39,866 nt of DNA, from contig DUAC01000039.1 of assembly GCA_012961035.1 (NCBI GenBank), forward strand, positions 1-39,866, given 5' to 3'. Each line of letters opens with the position of its first letter. Position 1 is the first letter of the stretch. The stretch is from Acidimicrobiia bacterium. GTDB lineage: Bacteria > Actinomycetota > Acidimicrobiia > Acidimicrobiales > MedAcidi-G1. This document shows positions 7,684-16,183 of this stretch, piece after piece. The notes beneath the pieces were generated by a model that was not told the origin of the DNA, did not search any database, and was given only the letters and a program-made list of their open reading frames with translations. Both the position numbers and the translations under genes were made by a program.

Positions 7684-8667
7684 TCAGGAGCCGGCGGCGA
7701 CGGCTTCGGAGAGATGTCCGACGACGTCGGACCGCACCATCTCCGCACCCGTGACGATGGCGTTCTCCATCGCGGTGGCGCCCGTGGAGCCATGGCTGAT
7801 TATGCACACGCCGCGGACGCCCAGGAGCATCGCTCCGCCGTAGGTGTCGGGGTGGAACTCCCGGTAGAGGCTGTCCAACTCCGGGGTGAGCACCTCGGCG
7901 GCGGCGAGCGCCTCCGGCCGTCCGGCCATGGCGGTCAACAGCGCCGTCATCAACGCCTTCAGGGCACCCTCGGCGGTCTTGAGCGCCACGTTGCCGGTGA
8001 AGCCATCGGTCACGACCACGTCCACGGCATCCGTGAGCAGGTCCCGGCCCTCGACGTTTCCAATGAACTCCGCTCCCACGAACTCCGCCTCGGACAGGGC
8101 GGCATACGCCTCCTTGACCAGCGGGCTGCCCTTGCCGGGCTCCTCGCCTATCGAGAGGAGGCCCACGCGCGGTCGTTCGATCCCCAACCGGTCGCGTGCG
8201 AACACTGCTCCCATCTGGCCGAACTGGACCAGCCATTCCGGGCTGCACTCGGCGTTGGCGCCGGAGTCCAGCAGCACGGTCGGCGTGGATCCAGGTGTGG
8301 GAAGGAGGGTGGCGATGGCCGGACGGGCCACACCGGAGATCCGACCCATGCGAAGCAGGGCACTGGCCATCGTCGCCCCGGTGTTGCCGGCGCTGACCAT
8401 GGCCGAGGCCCGACCGTCCCGGACCGCCTCGGCTGCCCGGACCAGCGAGGAGTCCTTCATCCGGCGCACGCTGGCGCCCGGCTCGGCGTCCATGGCGATG
8501 ACCTCGGAGGCCTCGATGACCTCCAGGTCGCCGATGTCGGTCAGGTCCTCCGGGCGTCCTACGAGGACCACTGGAATTCCGTGTTCCTCCTGGGCGCGCC
8601 GCGCACCGGCGATGATCTCGCCCGGTGCATTGTCCCCACCCATGGCGTCAACCGCTATGGGAAGCAT
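7684..8667 (-). CDS. plsX: Phosphate acyltransferase PlsX
   Basis: PlsX converts acyl-ACP to acyl-phosphate, the donor for PlsY in phospholipid synthesis; it acts as a peripheral membrane enzyme. The protein has 327 residues, the usual length. It begins with the hallmark LPIAVDAMGGDNAP and contains SAGNTGA near residue 93 and further Gly-rich motifs such as LDSGANAE and GFTGN. The ATG lies 18 bases after rpmF. Gene order rpmF-plsX-acpP-rnc is widely conserved, linking ribosome and lipid synthesis. A FakA-like gene lies upstream in the same direction; FakA systems also produce acyl-phosphate. Confidence 0.96.
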   Translation of the reverse strand: MLPIAVDAMGGDNAPGEIIAGARRAQEEHGIPVVLVGRPEDLTDIGDLEVIEASEVIAMDAEPGASVRRMKDSSLVRAAEAVRDGRASAMVSAGNTGATMASALLRMGRISGVARPAIATLLPTPGSTPTVLLDSGANAECSPEWLVQFGQMGAVFARDRLGIERPRVGLLSIGEEPGKGSPLVKEAYAALSEAEFVGAEFIGNVEGRDLLTDAVDVVVTDGFTGNVALKTAEGALKALMTALLTAMAGRPEALAAAEVLTPELDSLYREFHPDTYGGAMLLGVRGVCIISHGSTGATAMENAIVTGAEMVRSDVVGHLSEAVAAGS

Positions 8668-8685
8668 GATCAGGTGGGGATCAGG

Positions 8686-8865
8686 TCAGTCAACGTCGAC
8701 GGCCTGGCGGCCGGCGTACCAGCCGCAGTTCCCACAGATCCGGTGTGGGCGCTTGACGGCACCACAGCGATCACAGGCGCTACGGGCGGAGCGGCCGAGG
8801 GTCCATGAGGATGCCCGGCGGCTGCGGCCCTTGGCCTTGGAGGTCTTCTTCTTTGGGACGGCCAT
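8686..8865 (-). CDS. rpmF: 50S ribosomal protein L32, zinc-binding form
   Basis: L32 is a small structural protein of the large ribosomal subunit. The 59-residue ORF begins MAVPKKKTSKAKGRSRRAS, the family signature. It contains two CxxC pairs (Cys31/Cys34 and Cys44/Cys47), so it is the zinc-binding C+ type. The start is supported by AGGAA 7 bases upstream of the ATG. It directly precedes plsX, as in many bacteria. Confidence 0.95.
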   Translation of the reverse strand: MAVPKKKTSKAKGRSRRASSWTLGRSARSACDRCGAVKRPHRICGNCGWYAGRQAVDVD

Positions 8866-8942
8866 CGTCGGTTCCTAGGAGGCGGTCGGCAGGACTGGAG
8901 GTGGTCACCCCGACCGGAGGAACCGGCCCGGGCAACCAGACG

Positions 8943-8948
8943 AGGCTA
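8943..8948 (-). promoter_or_regulatory. Candidate -10 box for rpmF-plsX
   Basis: TAGCCT on the minus strand in the 138-base DUF177-rpmF gap predicts a start near 8936 and a leader of about 70 bases. It matches the window's TAnnnT pattern. Transcription from the upstream genes may also run through. Confidence 0.3.
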
Positions 8949-9003
8949 GCGGGACCGACCCGGAACCGGTACCGCAGTGACAGGCGACCCACCGACGCCG
9001 GAA

Positions 9004-9564
9004 CTACCCGGGATCGGGCCCGTCATCGCCACGCAGCGCGTCCAGGACTGCCCAGCGGGGATCGCCTACAGGCCCGGCTTCCACGTCCCCGGTGCCACTG
9101 GTGGCAGGAAACCGCTCGGGGTCCGGCCCGGCGCACAGCTCGTCGCAGAGAGGCGAGATCGGAAGGGCCAGGAGCAGGGCATCGCGCACCACCGGTTCCA
9201 GGTCGGCGTCGTCGCCGTCCAGTGGGTAGACGTCAGACGCATCGTCTTCACTGGTCCTGCTCCCCGTCGCCGCCATCACCTCGTTCACCCTGAGGTCCAG
9301 CCGGCCCCCCAGCGGTTCCAGACAGCGTCTGCACTCCCCCTCCCATCGGGCAACCAGGGCACCGGTCACCACCACCTCGGCTCCCCGGGCCTCGGCCTCC
9401 AGGCTCAACTCGACCTGACCATCCAGGATCGACACCCCGCCCACCCGCAGGTCCCCGAGCACCACCGTGCGGTCCAGCCGGCGGGGGTCGGCCCGTCGCC
9501 GGAGCACGGCCAACGAAATGCGCAGGGAGTCGGTCACGGAGCGGTCGATCGGAGCTGACGGCAT
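9004..9564 (-). CDS. DUF177/YceD-family protein
   Basis: The protein has 186 residues and belongs to the DUF177 (YceD) family normally encoded just before rpmF, implicated in 23S rRNA accumulation. Visible hallmarks are CRRCLEPL (residues 78-85), a paired CxxxC (PLCDELC, Cys140 and Cys144) and the C-terminal DPRWAVLDAL. The cysteines may bind zinc. The open frame continues far upstream, overlapping the preceding gene. I placed the start at Met 9564, just after the preceding stop; an ATG at 9600 would overlap that gene by 23 bases. Neither has a strong ribosome site. Confidence 0.88.
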   Translation of the reverse strand: MPSAPIDRSVTDSLRISLAVLRRRADPRRLDRTVVLGDLRVGGVSILDGQVELSLEAEARGAEVVVTGALVARWEGECRRCLEPLGGRLDLRVNEVMAATGSRTSEDDASDVYPLDGDDADLEPVVRDALLLALPISPLCDELCAGPDPERFPATSGTGDVEAGPVGDPRWAVLDALRGDDGPDPG

Positions 9565-9577
9565 GGACCCGTCGGGG

Positions 9578-10234
9578 TCACTGGTCTCCGGACTCTGCAT
9601 CCTGGTCGAAGAAGGTCGCACCGGCCCGTCCCGTGGAAGCCTCCCGGGCCAGATTCGCGGCATCGGCGGCACGGCGCTCCCGATCCCTGTCCAGCACCGT
9701 CTCCTGGAGCCTCCGCCGTCCCTGGGCGATGGCATCCCTCGTGCTGCCCAGCAGCGTCTCGAAGCTCCCCAGCTTCTGGTCGCAGTAGTCCTCGGTCTCC
9801 CGCCGCATCCTGCGGGTCTCCTCACGGGCCGACTCGACCAGGTGCCGTGCCCGCTGCTCGGCGGTCCGCACGACCTCGGTCCGCTGCACGAGTCGCTCGG
9901 CCCGGGACCTCGCAAGCTCCAGAATCTCGTCGCCCTCGCGGCGCACCTTCGCCAGGAACTCCTCACGCTCCTTCAGCAGCCAGCGGGCGGCCCGCAGCTC
10001 TTCGGGCAGCCTGACGTTGGCCTCGTCGATCAGGCCGAGGAGTTCCTCCTTGTTGACCATCGAGGAGGCCGAGAGCGGCATGGGACGTGCGTTGGCAACG
10101 ACCTCCCGGAGTTGGCGGAGGATCGTCTCGATCTGCGGCGGCCGGTAGGGATCCGTAGTGGCGGGCGGGGGTACCGCCGCCTGGACGGTCTCCACCGTCG
10201 GAAGGGGTCGTGGGCCCTGGCTCGGATCGGTCAC
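9578..10234 (-). CDS. SepIVA/DivIVA-like coiled-coil protein
   Basis: This 218-residue protein has a disordered Pro-rich N-terminus (1-33). A conserved block follows (about 36-70, with RPMPLSASSMVNKEELLGLI), then a long charged coiled coil (about 70-190). Sequence character and position match mycobacterial SepIVA (Rv2927c), a DivIVA-domain septation factor encoded beside the DUF177 gene. The C-terminal segment with YCDQKLGSFE also resembles the end of that family. It is shorter than the mycobacterial protein, with fewer coiled-coil repeats. The GTG start overlaps the coaD stop in GTGA. A role in polar or septal cell-envelope organisation is inferred from homology and context. Confidence 0.75.
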   Translation of the reverse strand: MTDPSQGPRPLPTVETVQAAVPPPATTDPYRPPQIETILRQLREVVANARPMPLSASSMVNKEELLGLIDEANVRLPEELRAARWLLKEREEFLAKVRREGDEILELARSRAERLVQRTEVVRTAEQRARHLVESAREETRRMRRETEDYCDQKLGSFETLLGSTRDAIAQGRRRLQETVLDRDRERRAADAANLAREASTGRAGATFFDQDAESGDQ

Positions 10235-10710
10235 CCTGGGAACCGGTCCTGGAGGCGCGCCCGCACCGGATCCGGCACCATCTGGCTGACATCGCCGCCC
10301 AGGCGGGCCACCTCGCGGATCAACCGGGAGGCCATGAACGAGCGTCGGGAGGCAGTGGGCAGGAAGAGCGTCTGGACCCCTGAGATGGCCATGTTCATCT
10401 GCGCCATCTGGAGCTCGCTCTCGAAGTCGGACACCGCCCGCAGGCCCTTGATGATGAAGTCCGCCTCCACCTCGCCGGCCAGGTCCACCACCAGGCCGTC
10501 GAACATCGTGGTCCGCACGTTGGAGAGGTGTGCGAACGACTCGTCGAGCAGCGCCATCCTCTCCTCCAGGTCGAACAGGGCATCACCCTTGGACGGATTG
10601 ATGAGGGCAGCCACCACCACCTCGTCGAAAAGACCGGCCGCCGTCTCGACCATCTCGACGTGGCCGTTGTGCACCGGATCGAAGGATCCGGGATACAGGA
10701 CACGGGTCAC
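10231..10710 (-). CDS. coaD: Phosphopantetheine adenylyltransferase
   Basis: CoaD transfers AMP from ATP to 4'-phosphopantetheine, the penultimate step of coenzyme A synthesis. From the GTG at 10710 the protein is 159 residues, the family norm. It starts RVLYPGSFDPVHNGH, whose HxGH-type nucleotidyltransferase motif (His14 to His17) binds ATP. The second motif region reads FMASRLIREVARLGG near residues 125-140. The frame stays open 90 codons upstream, but that part overlaps rsmD and is not family-like. The start overlaps the rsmD stop in GTGA. Pairing with rsmD is standard in actinobacteria and firmicutes. Confidence 0.96.
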   Translation of the reverse strand: MTRVLYPGSFDPVHNGHVEMVETAAGLFDEVVVAALINPSKGDALFDLEERMALLDESFAHLSNVRTTMFDGLVVDLAGEVEADFIIKGLRAVSDFESELQMAQMNMAISGVQTLFLPTASRRSFMASRLIREVARLGGDVSQMVPDPVRARLQDRFPG

Positions 10711-11291
10711 GGCCTTGTCTCCCCTCGCTGGATGGTCAGTCGGTCGGCGGTCGGCACCGCCTCGGCCCCGGTCAGGAGCAGCGTCACCACGGTACTCCCG
10801 TACCGTCGACACGATTCGACATGCCAGCCCGGTCCCGGTTCCACCTCCGAGTCCGACTCGACCACCACCGGTCCGTCCACACGGCCCACCAGGCTCGCCA
10901 GCAGGTCCTCCCAGCCGTCGAAGTCGTACGGTGGGTCCAGGAGGACGAGGTCCCACCTCTCCTCCGATGCCGCCAGCCATGCGGGGCCGTCGGCACGCAC
11001 CACCCGCGCATTGCCATCGAGGCCGCAGGCGACGAGGTTCTGGGACACCAGGGCGGTGGCGGTTCTGGACACGTCCACGAACACGACGTGTCGGGCGCCG
11101 CGCGAGAGGGCCTCGATGCCGAGGGCACCGGTACCGGCAAACAGGTCCAGGACGGTGGCGTCCACCAGTGCCGAGCGACTATGCAGCGCGTTGAACACGG
11201 CCTCCCGCACCCGATCCCCGGTCGGGCGGATCTGGCTCCCGGCGGGCGACGTCAGTCGACGGCCACGGGCTGTTCCGGATACGACTCGCAC
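10707..11291 (-). CDS. rsmD: 16S rRNA (guanine966-N2)-methyltransferase RsmD
   Basis: RsmD methylates N2 of G966 in 16S rRNA using S-adenosylmethionine. The protein is 194 residues from the GTG at 11291. Visible are the N-terminal RVVSGTARGRRL, the SAM-binding motif LDLFAGTGALGIEAL (48-62) and the catalytic DPPY at 119-122. The upstream open frame of 37 codons is not family-like. CATACT lies 6 bases before this GTG, consistent with a leaderless transcript. It is the first gene of the rsmD-coaD-sepIVA-like run. Confidence 0.95.
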   Translation of the reverse strand: MRVVSGTARGRRLTSPAGSQIRPTGDRVREAVFNALHSRSALVDATVLDLFAGTGALGIEALSRGARHVVFVDVSRTATALVSQNLVACGLDGNARVVRADGPAWLAASEERWDLVLLDPPYDFDGWEDLLASLVGRVDGPVVVESDSEVEPGPGWHVESCRRYGSTVVTLLLTGAEAVPTADRLTIQRGETRP

Positions 11292-11297
11292 CGCCCC

Positions 11298-11303
11298 AGT
11301 ATG
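11298..11303 (-). promoter_or_regulatory. Leaderless -10-like box of rsmD
   Basis: CATACT on the minus strand ends 6 bases before the rsmD GTG. It deviates from TAnnnT only in the first base. It lies back to back with the zinc-ribbon gene's box at 11327-11332. Confidence 0.4.
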
Positions 11304-11326
11304 GAGGCCCGGGGCCGGCGGCGAAC

Positions 11327-11332
11327 TACGGT
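11327..11332 (+). promoter_or_regulatory. Leaderless -10 box of the zinc-ribbon gene
   Basis: TACGGT ends 7 bases before the GTG at 11340, the same geometry as other leaderless genes here. Confidence 0.55.
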
Positions 11333-11339
11333 CACGAGG

Positions 11340-11528
11340 GTGCGGGCCCCGGAACAGATCATCTGCGTGGACTGTGGTGGAACCTGCCACCTCCTGCCCC
11401 ACCCCGAGACGGAGTTCCAGCCCGGTGACCCGGTCGCCTACCGCTGCTCCGACTGCATGGACCGGTGGGACATCGTGATGCCCGACGAGGACGACGGCCG
11501 CGGCGACATGCCGCCGGAAGGCGCCTGA
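11340..11528 (+). CDS. Small zinc-ribbon protein, function unknown
   Basis: This 62-residue protein carries two cysteine pairs typical of a zinc ribbon: ICVDCGGTC near the N-terminus and YRCSDC about 24 residues later. An acidic tail follows (MPDEDDGRGD). I do not recognise a named family. The ribbon suggests binding to nucleic acid or to a large complex. It is the only plus-strand gene in the first 16 kb and is divergent from rsmD. An ATG at 11301 would give a 75-residue version, but TACGGT placed 7 bases before the GTG at 11340 favours the shorter form. The stop lies 10 bases from the end of the convergent GNAT gene. Confidence 0.7.
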   Translation: MRAPEQIICVDCGGTCHLLPHPETEFQPGDPVAYRCSDCMDRWDIVMPDEDDGRGDMPPEGA

Positions 11529-11538
11529 CCGGTTCCCC

Positions 11539-12177
11539 TCACCGGGGATCCCGCCACATGAGGGGCACCGTCGGCCCCCCCGGGATCGTGACCTCGCTGG
11601 TCACGCTGAATCCGTGGCGCTCGTAGAGGGGCACGTTCGCAGGGTCGCTCGACTCGAGGTAGGCACCGTGACCGGTTGCATCGCATCGCCGCGTCACCTC
11701 GGAGATGCACGCCGAGGCAAGGCCCCGACCCCGGGCTGACGCCACGGTGCCGACGAAGGCCAGGTACCAGTGGGGTGTCACCGGGTGCGCCTCCATCAGC
11801 GGAGCCAGTGGGGCCAGGCGTTCGACCGCCCACTCCTCCCCCAGCAGGGCCATGTTGGCCGCACCCACGGCAGCGAAGTCGGGCCCCGGTTCGTCGGGTC
11901 CCGACGGCGGCACCCAGACCGCCGCGCACGTCCGGCCACCATCGGCGTCGGCCGGAACGACCACCTCGTCGAAACCGCGGCCACCGGCCAGCCGGTTGGC
12001 GAAGAAGGCGGCCAGCAGCGAGGGGCGACGTGCCGGGTCCTCGAACAGGAAGGCGAGGACGGGATCCGTGGCGAACGCCTCGGCCAGGGTCGCCACCACC
12101 CCCGGAAGGTCGGAGTCCCCAGCCACCCGAACCCCGGTCATGGGCACAATGCCTAGCCCGTCCTCCGCGCCCGTCAC
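11539..12177 (-). CDS. GNAT-family N-acetyltransferase
   Basis: This 212-residue protein has the GNAT fold: an N-terminal strand-helix region (VRVAGDSDLPGVVATLAEAF), the acetyl-CoA-binding motif A with the R/QxxGxG/A-like loop ARGRGLASA (about 148-156), and the C-terminal LYERHGF motif (about 185-191). The substrate is unknown. The GTG at 12177 overlaps the recG stop in GTGA; Met13 is a possible internal start. Its position in the recG transcript looks like co-transcription rather than a functional link. Confidence 0.85.
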   Translation of the reverse strand: MTGAEDGLGIVPMTGVRVAGDSDLPGVVATLAEAFATDPVLAFLFEDPARRPSLLAAFFANRLAGGRGFDEVVVPADADGGRTCAAVWVPPSGPDEPGPDFAAVGAANMALLGEEWAVERLAPLAPLMEAHPVTPHWYLAFVGTVASARGRGLASACISEVTRRCDATGHGAYLESSDPANVPLYERHGFSVTSEVTIPGGPTVPLMWRDPR

Positions 12178-14348
12178 GACTTCAGGAGGAAGTCCGATTC
12201 GTCGTCGGCCATGAAGAGCGATACCTCGTCGGCCAGTTCGGGGTACGCCGCCATGCCGTCACCGTCGCCGACCATGCGCAGCGCCTCGGCCCGTGCGGCC
12301 TCCACCCACTCCCGGTCGCGTCTCAGGGACGCCAGACGAAGGTCGTTGCGTCCCTTCTGGCGCTCTCCCATGATCGTTCCCTCGCCCCGTAGGTCCAGGT
12401 CCACCTCGGCCAACTCGAACCCGTCGGTCGTCCGGACCAGTGCCCGGAGGCGCTCCTCGGCGTCGGGCGTCGGCGCCCCGCCGACCAGCAGGCACCGACT
12501 GGCCTTGTCGCCGCGACCCACCCGTCCCCGCAGTTGGTGGAGCTGTGCGATGCCGAACCTGGCGGCGTCCAGGATCACCATCACCGTGGCGTTCGGGACG
12601 TCCACGCCCACCTCTATGACCGTCGTCGCCACGAGAACGTCCAGCTCTCCCGACCGGAAGAGCCCCATGGTCTCCTCCTTCTCCACCCGACCCACCCGAC
12701 CGTGGAGCAGCCCCACCCGCAGCCCGACCAGCTCCCCGGCGGTCAGGCTGGCGAAGGTCTCCTCGGCGGAACGCACCTCGAGGGTGGCGGACTCGTCGAT
12801 GAGTGGGCACACCACGTAGGCCTGAGAGCCTGCAGCCACCTCCCCGCGGACGACCTCCCAGACGTCTGCCTCGTCGGCATGCCAGGTGGTCGCGATCCTC
12901 GTCCGACCCGGTGGGAGTTCGTCCAGTACCGATACGTCCAGGTCGCCGTAGACCGTCATGGCCGCCGTACGGGGAATCGGCGTGGCCGTCATGACCAGCA
13001 CATCGGGGGCCGTTCCGTCACGGTTCTTGTCACGCAGGGCGGCCCTCTGCTCGACGCCGAACCGGTGCTGCTCGTCAATCACCACCACACCCAGGGAGCC
13101 GAACTCCACGCCCTCCTGGATGATGGCGTGGGTGCCGATGAGCACGTCCACTCCCCCGGCCAGCAGCTGGCTTCCGATCCGTCGCCGTTCGCCGGCCGTG
13201 GTATGGCTGGTCAGCAGGTCGACCTTCAGGGGTCGGTGGCCGAGCAGGGTCGCCGGATCGGAGACCGTCATCTCGTCGAGCAGACCGGAGATCGTGGCGT
13301 GGTGCTGCTCGGCGAGGACCTCCGTGGGAACCATGACGGCCGCCTGGTGCCCTCCCTGCACGGCGGCCAGCATCGCCGCCACGGCCACCACGGTCTTCCC
13401 GGAGCCGACGTCTCCCTGGAGGAGCCGGTGCATGGGGGCCGGCCGGGCCAGGTCGGCGAGGATCTCGCCCACGACCCGGTCCTGTGCAGCAGTCATCCGG
13501 AATCCCAGCCCGGAACGGAACTGGTCCAGGAGCGCCGTCACCCCCACGTCGTGCGCGATGCCGACCGAGGTGCGCTCCAGGTCCACCTTGCGCTGGACGA
13601 GGGCCAACTGGATGCGCAGGAGTTCGTCGAACACGAGGCGGCGACGGGCCTCGCCCATCTCGTGGAGCGACCCGGGTCGGTGGATGGCCTGATAGGCCTC
13701 GGACCTCCCCACAAGGCCGTAGCGCTGGCGCACCGCTCCGGGCAGCGGATCGGAGAGCCCCCGCACCTTCATCACCCGTCGCAGGGCCTCGGCCACGATG
13801 CCGTCGACGTCCCAACTGTGCAGGCCGGCCGTCTCGGACTGGGGATAGATGGCGACGATCCGCCCTGTCCGGTCTCCGACGAGGTCCACCACCGGGTTCG
13901 TCATCTGGAGGTTGCCCTGATAGCTGTCCAGCCTGCCGAACACGACGGCCTGCATGCCCACCTTCAGCTGGTCGGCGCGCCATGGCTGGTTGAAGAAGGT
14001 CAGGCGAAGCTCGCCGGTGTCGTCCGATACCCGGGCTTCCACCAGGGACCGGCGGTTCCGGGTCCGTCGGGACGAGACCGTCCCGACGCGAACGAGGACC
14101 ATCCCCTCATCGCCGATCGACAGCCCACCGACGGTGGCCTCCCTGGTCCGGTCCAGGTACCGGCGGGGGTAGAAGCCCAGCAGGTCCAGGATCGAGTGCA
14201 CCTCGGCGGCGGCCAGCGCACGGGCACGGGCGTCACCGACCCCGTTCAGGTCGGTCACCGGTCGTGCGTCGAGTTCCCTGAGGGTGATGCCGCCTTCGCC
14301 CACCGTTGGAAGGTACCCCCCATGGATCGCCGGGTCGCTGCTCTCCAC
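12174..14348 (-). CDS. recG: ATP-dependent DNA helicase RecG
   Basis: RecG remodels stalled replication forks and branched DNA intermediates. The protein has 724 residues, in the family range. It shows a wedge OB-fold domain (about 75-160), Walker A GDVGSGKT (312-319), the DEQH box (425-428), motif III MTATPIPRT and motif VI QLRGRVGRG, followed by the C-terminal TRG-type region. The start is a GTG 18 bases after the fakA-like stop. Order fakA-like, recG, then lipid and ribosomal genes is shared with firmicutes. Confidence 0.96.
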   Translation of the reverse strand: MESSDPAIHGGYLPTVGEGGITLRELDARPVTDLNGVGDARARALAAAEVHSILDLLGFYPRRYLDRTREATVGGLSIGDEGMVLVRVGTVSSRRTRNRRSLVEARVSDDTGELRLTFFNQPWRADQLKVGMQAVVFGRLDSYQGNLQMTNPVVDLVGDRTGRIVAIYPQSETAGLHSWDVDGIVAEALRRVMKVRGLSDPLPGAVRQRYGLVGRSEAYQAIHRPGSLHEMGEARRRLVFDELLRIQLALVQRKVDLERTSVGIAHDVGVTALLDQFRSGLGFRMTAAQDRVVGEILADLARPAPMHRLLQGDVGSGKTVVAVAAMLAAVQGGHQAAVMVPTEVLAEQHHATISGLLDEMTVSDPATLLGHRPLKVDLLTSHTTAGERRRIGSQLLAGGVDVLIGTHAIIQEGVEFGSLGVVVIDEQHRFGVEQRAALRDKNRDGTAPDVLVMTATPIPRTAAMTVYGDLDVSVLDELPPGRTRIATTWHADEADVWEVVRGEVAAGSQAYVVCPLIDESATLEVRSAEETFASLTAGELVGLRVGLLHGRVGRVEKEETMGLFRSGELDVLVATTVIEVGVDVPNATVMVILDAARFGIAQLHQLRGRVGRGDKASRCLLVGGAPTPDAEERLRALVRTTDGFELAEVDLDLRGEGTIMGERQKGRNDLRLASLRRDREWVEAARAEALRMVGDGDGMAAYPELADEVSLFMADDESDFLLKS

Positions 14349-14366
14349 GATTCCGACCAGCGGGTA

Positions 14367-16004
14367 CTACTCCACTCCCAGGAAGTACGGGTAGAGGGGC
14401 TGGCCCCCTTCGTGCACCTCCACCTCGACGCCGGGATGCTCGGCCGCCAACCACGACACGATGGCGGCCGTGGTGGCCTCGGCCGCGTCCAGGCCGGCGA
14501 TGAGGGTGACGATCTCGTGCGAGTCGTCCACCATCTGGGCGAGCAGCCCGGTCGTGGCATCGAACGCCGAGCCGGCGACCACCCGCACCTTTCCTCCGCT
14601 GAGGCCCAGGTGGTCGCCCTCTGAGATCTCACCGGCGTCGCTGCCGGAGTCACGGACAGCGACGGTCACCTCGCCGGCCACCACGCCGGCGGCGGCGGCG
14701 GCCATCCCGGCCAGGTTGCCGTCAGCCGTTCCCCGGGGGTCGTATTCCAGCAGCGAGGCGAACCCCTCGGTGATCCCGCGTGTGGGAACAACCCGGACGA
14801 TCTTGGACGTCTGGGCATCGACCTGCTCGGCCGCGGCGATGATGTTGCCGTTGTTGGGCAGGATCAGGACCTCGTCGGCCGGAACCGCCTCCACCGCGGC
14901 CAGCAGGTCGGCTGTCGACGGGTTCATGGACTGCCCGCCGGCCACCACCCTGCGCACCCCCAGGGATCGGAAGATGTCGCGGATCCCGGAACCGTTGGAC
15001 ACCGCCACCACGGCGCACGGAACGGGCTCGCCCACGTCCTCGGCGTCAGCCGACATCTGGTCCCGGACCCAGGCCTGTTCCTCCACCTCCTCGAAGAGGT
15101 CGGTGACCCGGATCCGGTAGGGCCTACCCACGGTGATGCCGGCCTCCACCGCCCCACCTATGTCGTCGGTGTGGACGTGGCAGTTCCAGACGCCGTCGCC
15201 GCCCACCACGACGATGGAATCGCCGAGAGCGGCCCACGCCTCCCTGAAGTCCTGGATCGACCCATCGGGTGTGTCGAGGAAGAACATGACCTCGTACCGG
15301 GTTCCCTCCGGACCGTCGGTCCGGTGGTCGTCGGGCCTCGCAGCGCCGACCGTGGCCACCAGATCGGGGGGATCCGGGACGGGACGCCCGTCGACGGCCG
15401 TCAGGACCGCGTCCAGGAGGAGCAGGAAGCCGCTCCCGCCGGCGTCCACGACGCCGGCGTCGGCCAGGACCTGTAGCAGGTCCGGGGTTCGGGCCAGGCT
15501 CTCGCCTCCGACCGCCCGGGCCTCGACGGCGACGCCCAGCAGGTCGGCGCCGGAATCGGCGGCGGCGACGGCGGCATCAGCCGATTCGCGCACCACCGTC
15601 AGGATGGTTCCCTCGACGGGTGCCATGACGGCGGCGTAGGCGGCGCTGCTGGCTGCGGCCAGGCCGTCGGCGAGGGACCGTCCGTCCACGGTCCCCGCTT
15701 CGGCGAACACTCCGGAGAGGCCACGCAGTACCTGGGAGAGGATGACGCCGGAGTTGCCTCGGGCGCCCATCAGCGAACCGTGCGAGATGGCCGCGGCGAC
15801 CGCTCCCATCCCGGGCGGATCGTCCAGTTCGGCCAGTTCGGCCACGACCGACTCGGCGGTCATGGTCATGTTCGACCCGGTGTCCCCGTCGGGCACCGGA
15901 TAGACGTTGAGGAGGTTGAGCGCCTCGCGGTGCAGGGTCAGCGCATCCCGGAAGGTGCCCATCAGGGCGCGCAGCGCACCTGCGTCCAGGGATTCGACGG
16001 TCAC
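14367..16004 (-). CDS. DAK2-domain, FakA-like (YloV) protein
   Basis: The protein has 545 residues. Its N-terminal DhaL/DAK2 kinase domain has NVYPVPDGDTGSNM (33-46), whose Asp39 and Asp41 coordinate the ATP magnesium ions. MGARGNSGVILSQ and GGSGF follow. The C-terminal half is the DegV-like region found in FakA. FakA phosphorylates fatty acids bound to FakB to give acyl-phosphate, which PlsX and PlsY can use. No fakB is in the window, so fatty acid kinase activity is inferred. The GTG at 16004 lies 8 bases after TACGCT, supporting a leaderless start; an upstream in-frame extension of 23 codons looks non-coding. It is divergent from rpmB, a context shared with B. subtilis yloV. Confidence 0.88.
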   Translation of the reverse strand: MTVESLDAGALRALMGTFRDALTLHREALNLLNVYPVPDGDTGSNMTMTAESVVAELAELDDPPGMGAVAAAISHGSLMGARGNSGVILSQVLRGLSGVFAEAGTVDGRSLADGLAAASSAAYAAVMAPVEGTILTVVRESADAAVAAADSGADLLGVAVEARAVGGESLARTPDLLQVLADAGVVDAGGSGFLLLLDAVLTAVDGRPVPDPPDLVATVGAARPDDHRTDGPEGTRYEVMFFLDTPDGSIQDFREAWAALGDSIVVVGGDGVWNCHVHTDDIGGAVEAGITVGRPYRIRVTDLFEEVEEQAWVRDQMSADAEDVGEPVPCAVVAVSNGSGIRDIFRSLGVRRVVAGGQSMNPSTADLLAAVEAVPADEVLILPNNGNIIAAAEQVDAQTSKIVRVVPTRGITEGFASLLEYDPRGTADGNLAGMAAAAAGVVAGEVTVAVRDSGSDAGEISEGDHLGLSGGKVRVVAGSAFDATTGLLAQMVDDSHEIVTLIAGLDAAEATTAAIVSWLAAEHPGVEVEVHEGGQPLYPYFLGVE

Positions 16005-16012
16005 GGGAAACG

Positions 16013-16018
16013 AGCGTA
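16013..16018 (-). promoter_or_regulatory. Leaderless -10 box of the fakA-like gene
   Basis: TACGCT on the minus strand ends 8 bases before the GTG at 16004. Confidence 0.5.
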
Positions 16019-16092
16019 GCCACCGCCCGACGGAGCCTCCCGCCTTCCGCCCCGGGTGCGGTGGAGGGCACACCCCGGGTTCCGGTCCATGG

Positions 16093-16122
16093 TTGGAGTA
16101 GACCGGTGGAAGGCCGTAACCT
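16093..16122 (+). promoter_or_regulatory. Candidate sigma70-type promoter for rpmB
   Basis: TTGGAG (16093-16098) and TAACCT (16117-16122) are separated by 18 bases. A start near 16129 would give a leader of about 55 bases ending in GAGG before the rpmB ATG. This is the best -35/-10 pair I see in the window. Confidence 0.5.
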
Positions 16123-16183
16123 TGCTGCGTTCTTGAAGGACCGGTCTGGATGGCCCGACCGGTTGAGGTGATCGAGGTGTGTG

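Noticed and set aside
12534-14624. 696-codon plus-strand ORF antisense to recG
   Set aside because: It overlaps the whole recG coding region, whose motifs are all intact; no domain is visible in the antisense product.
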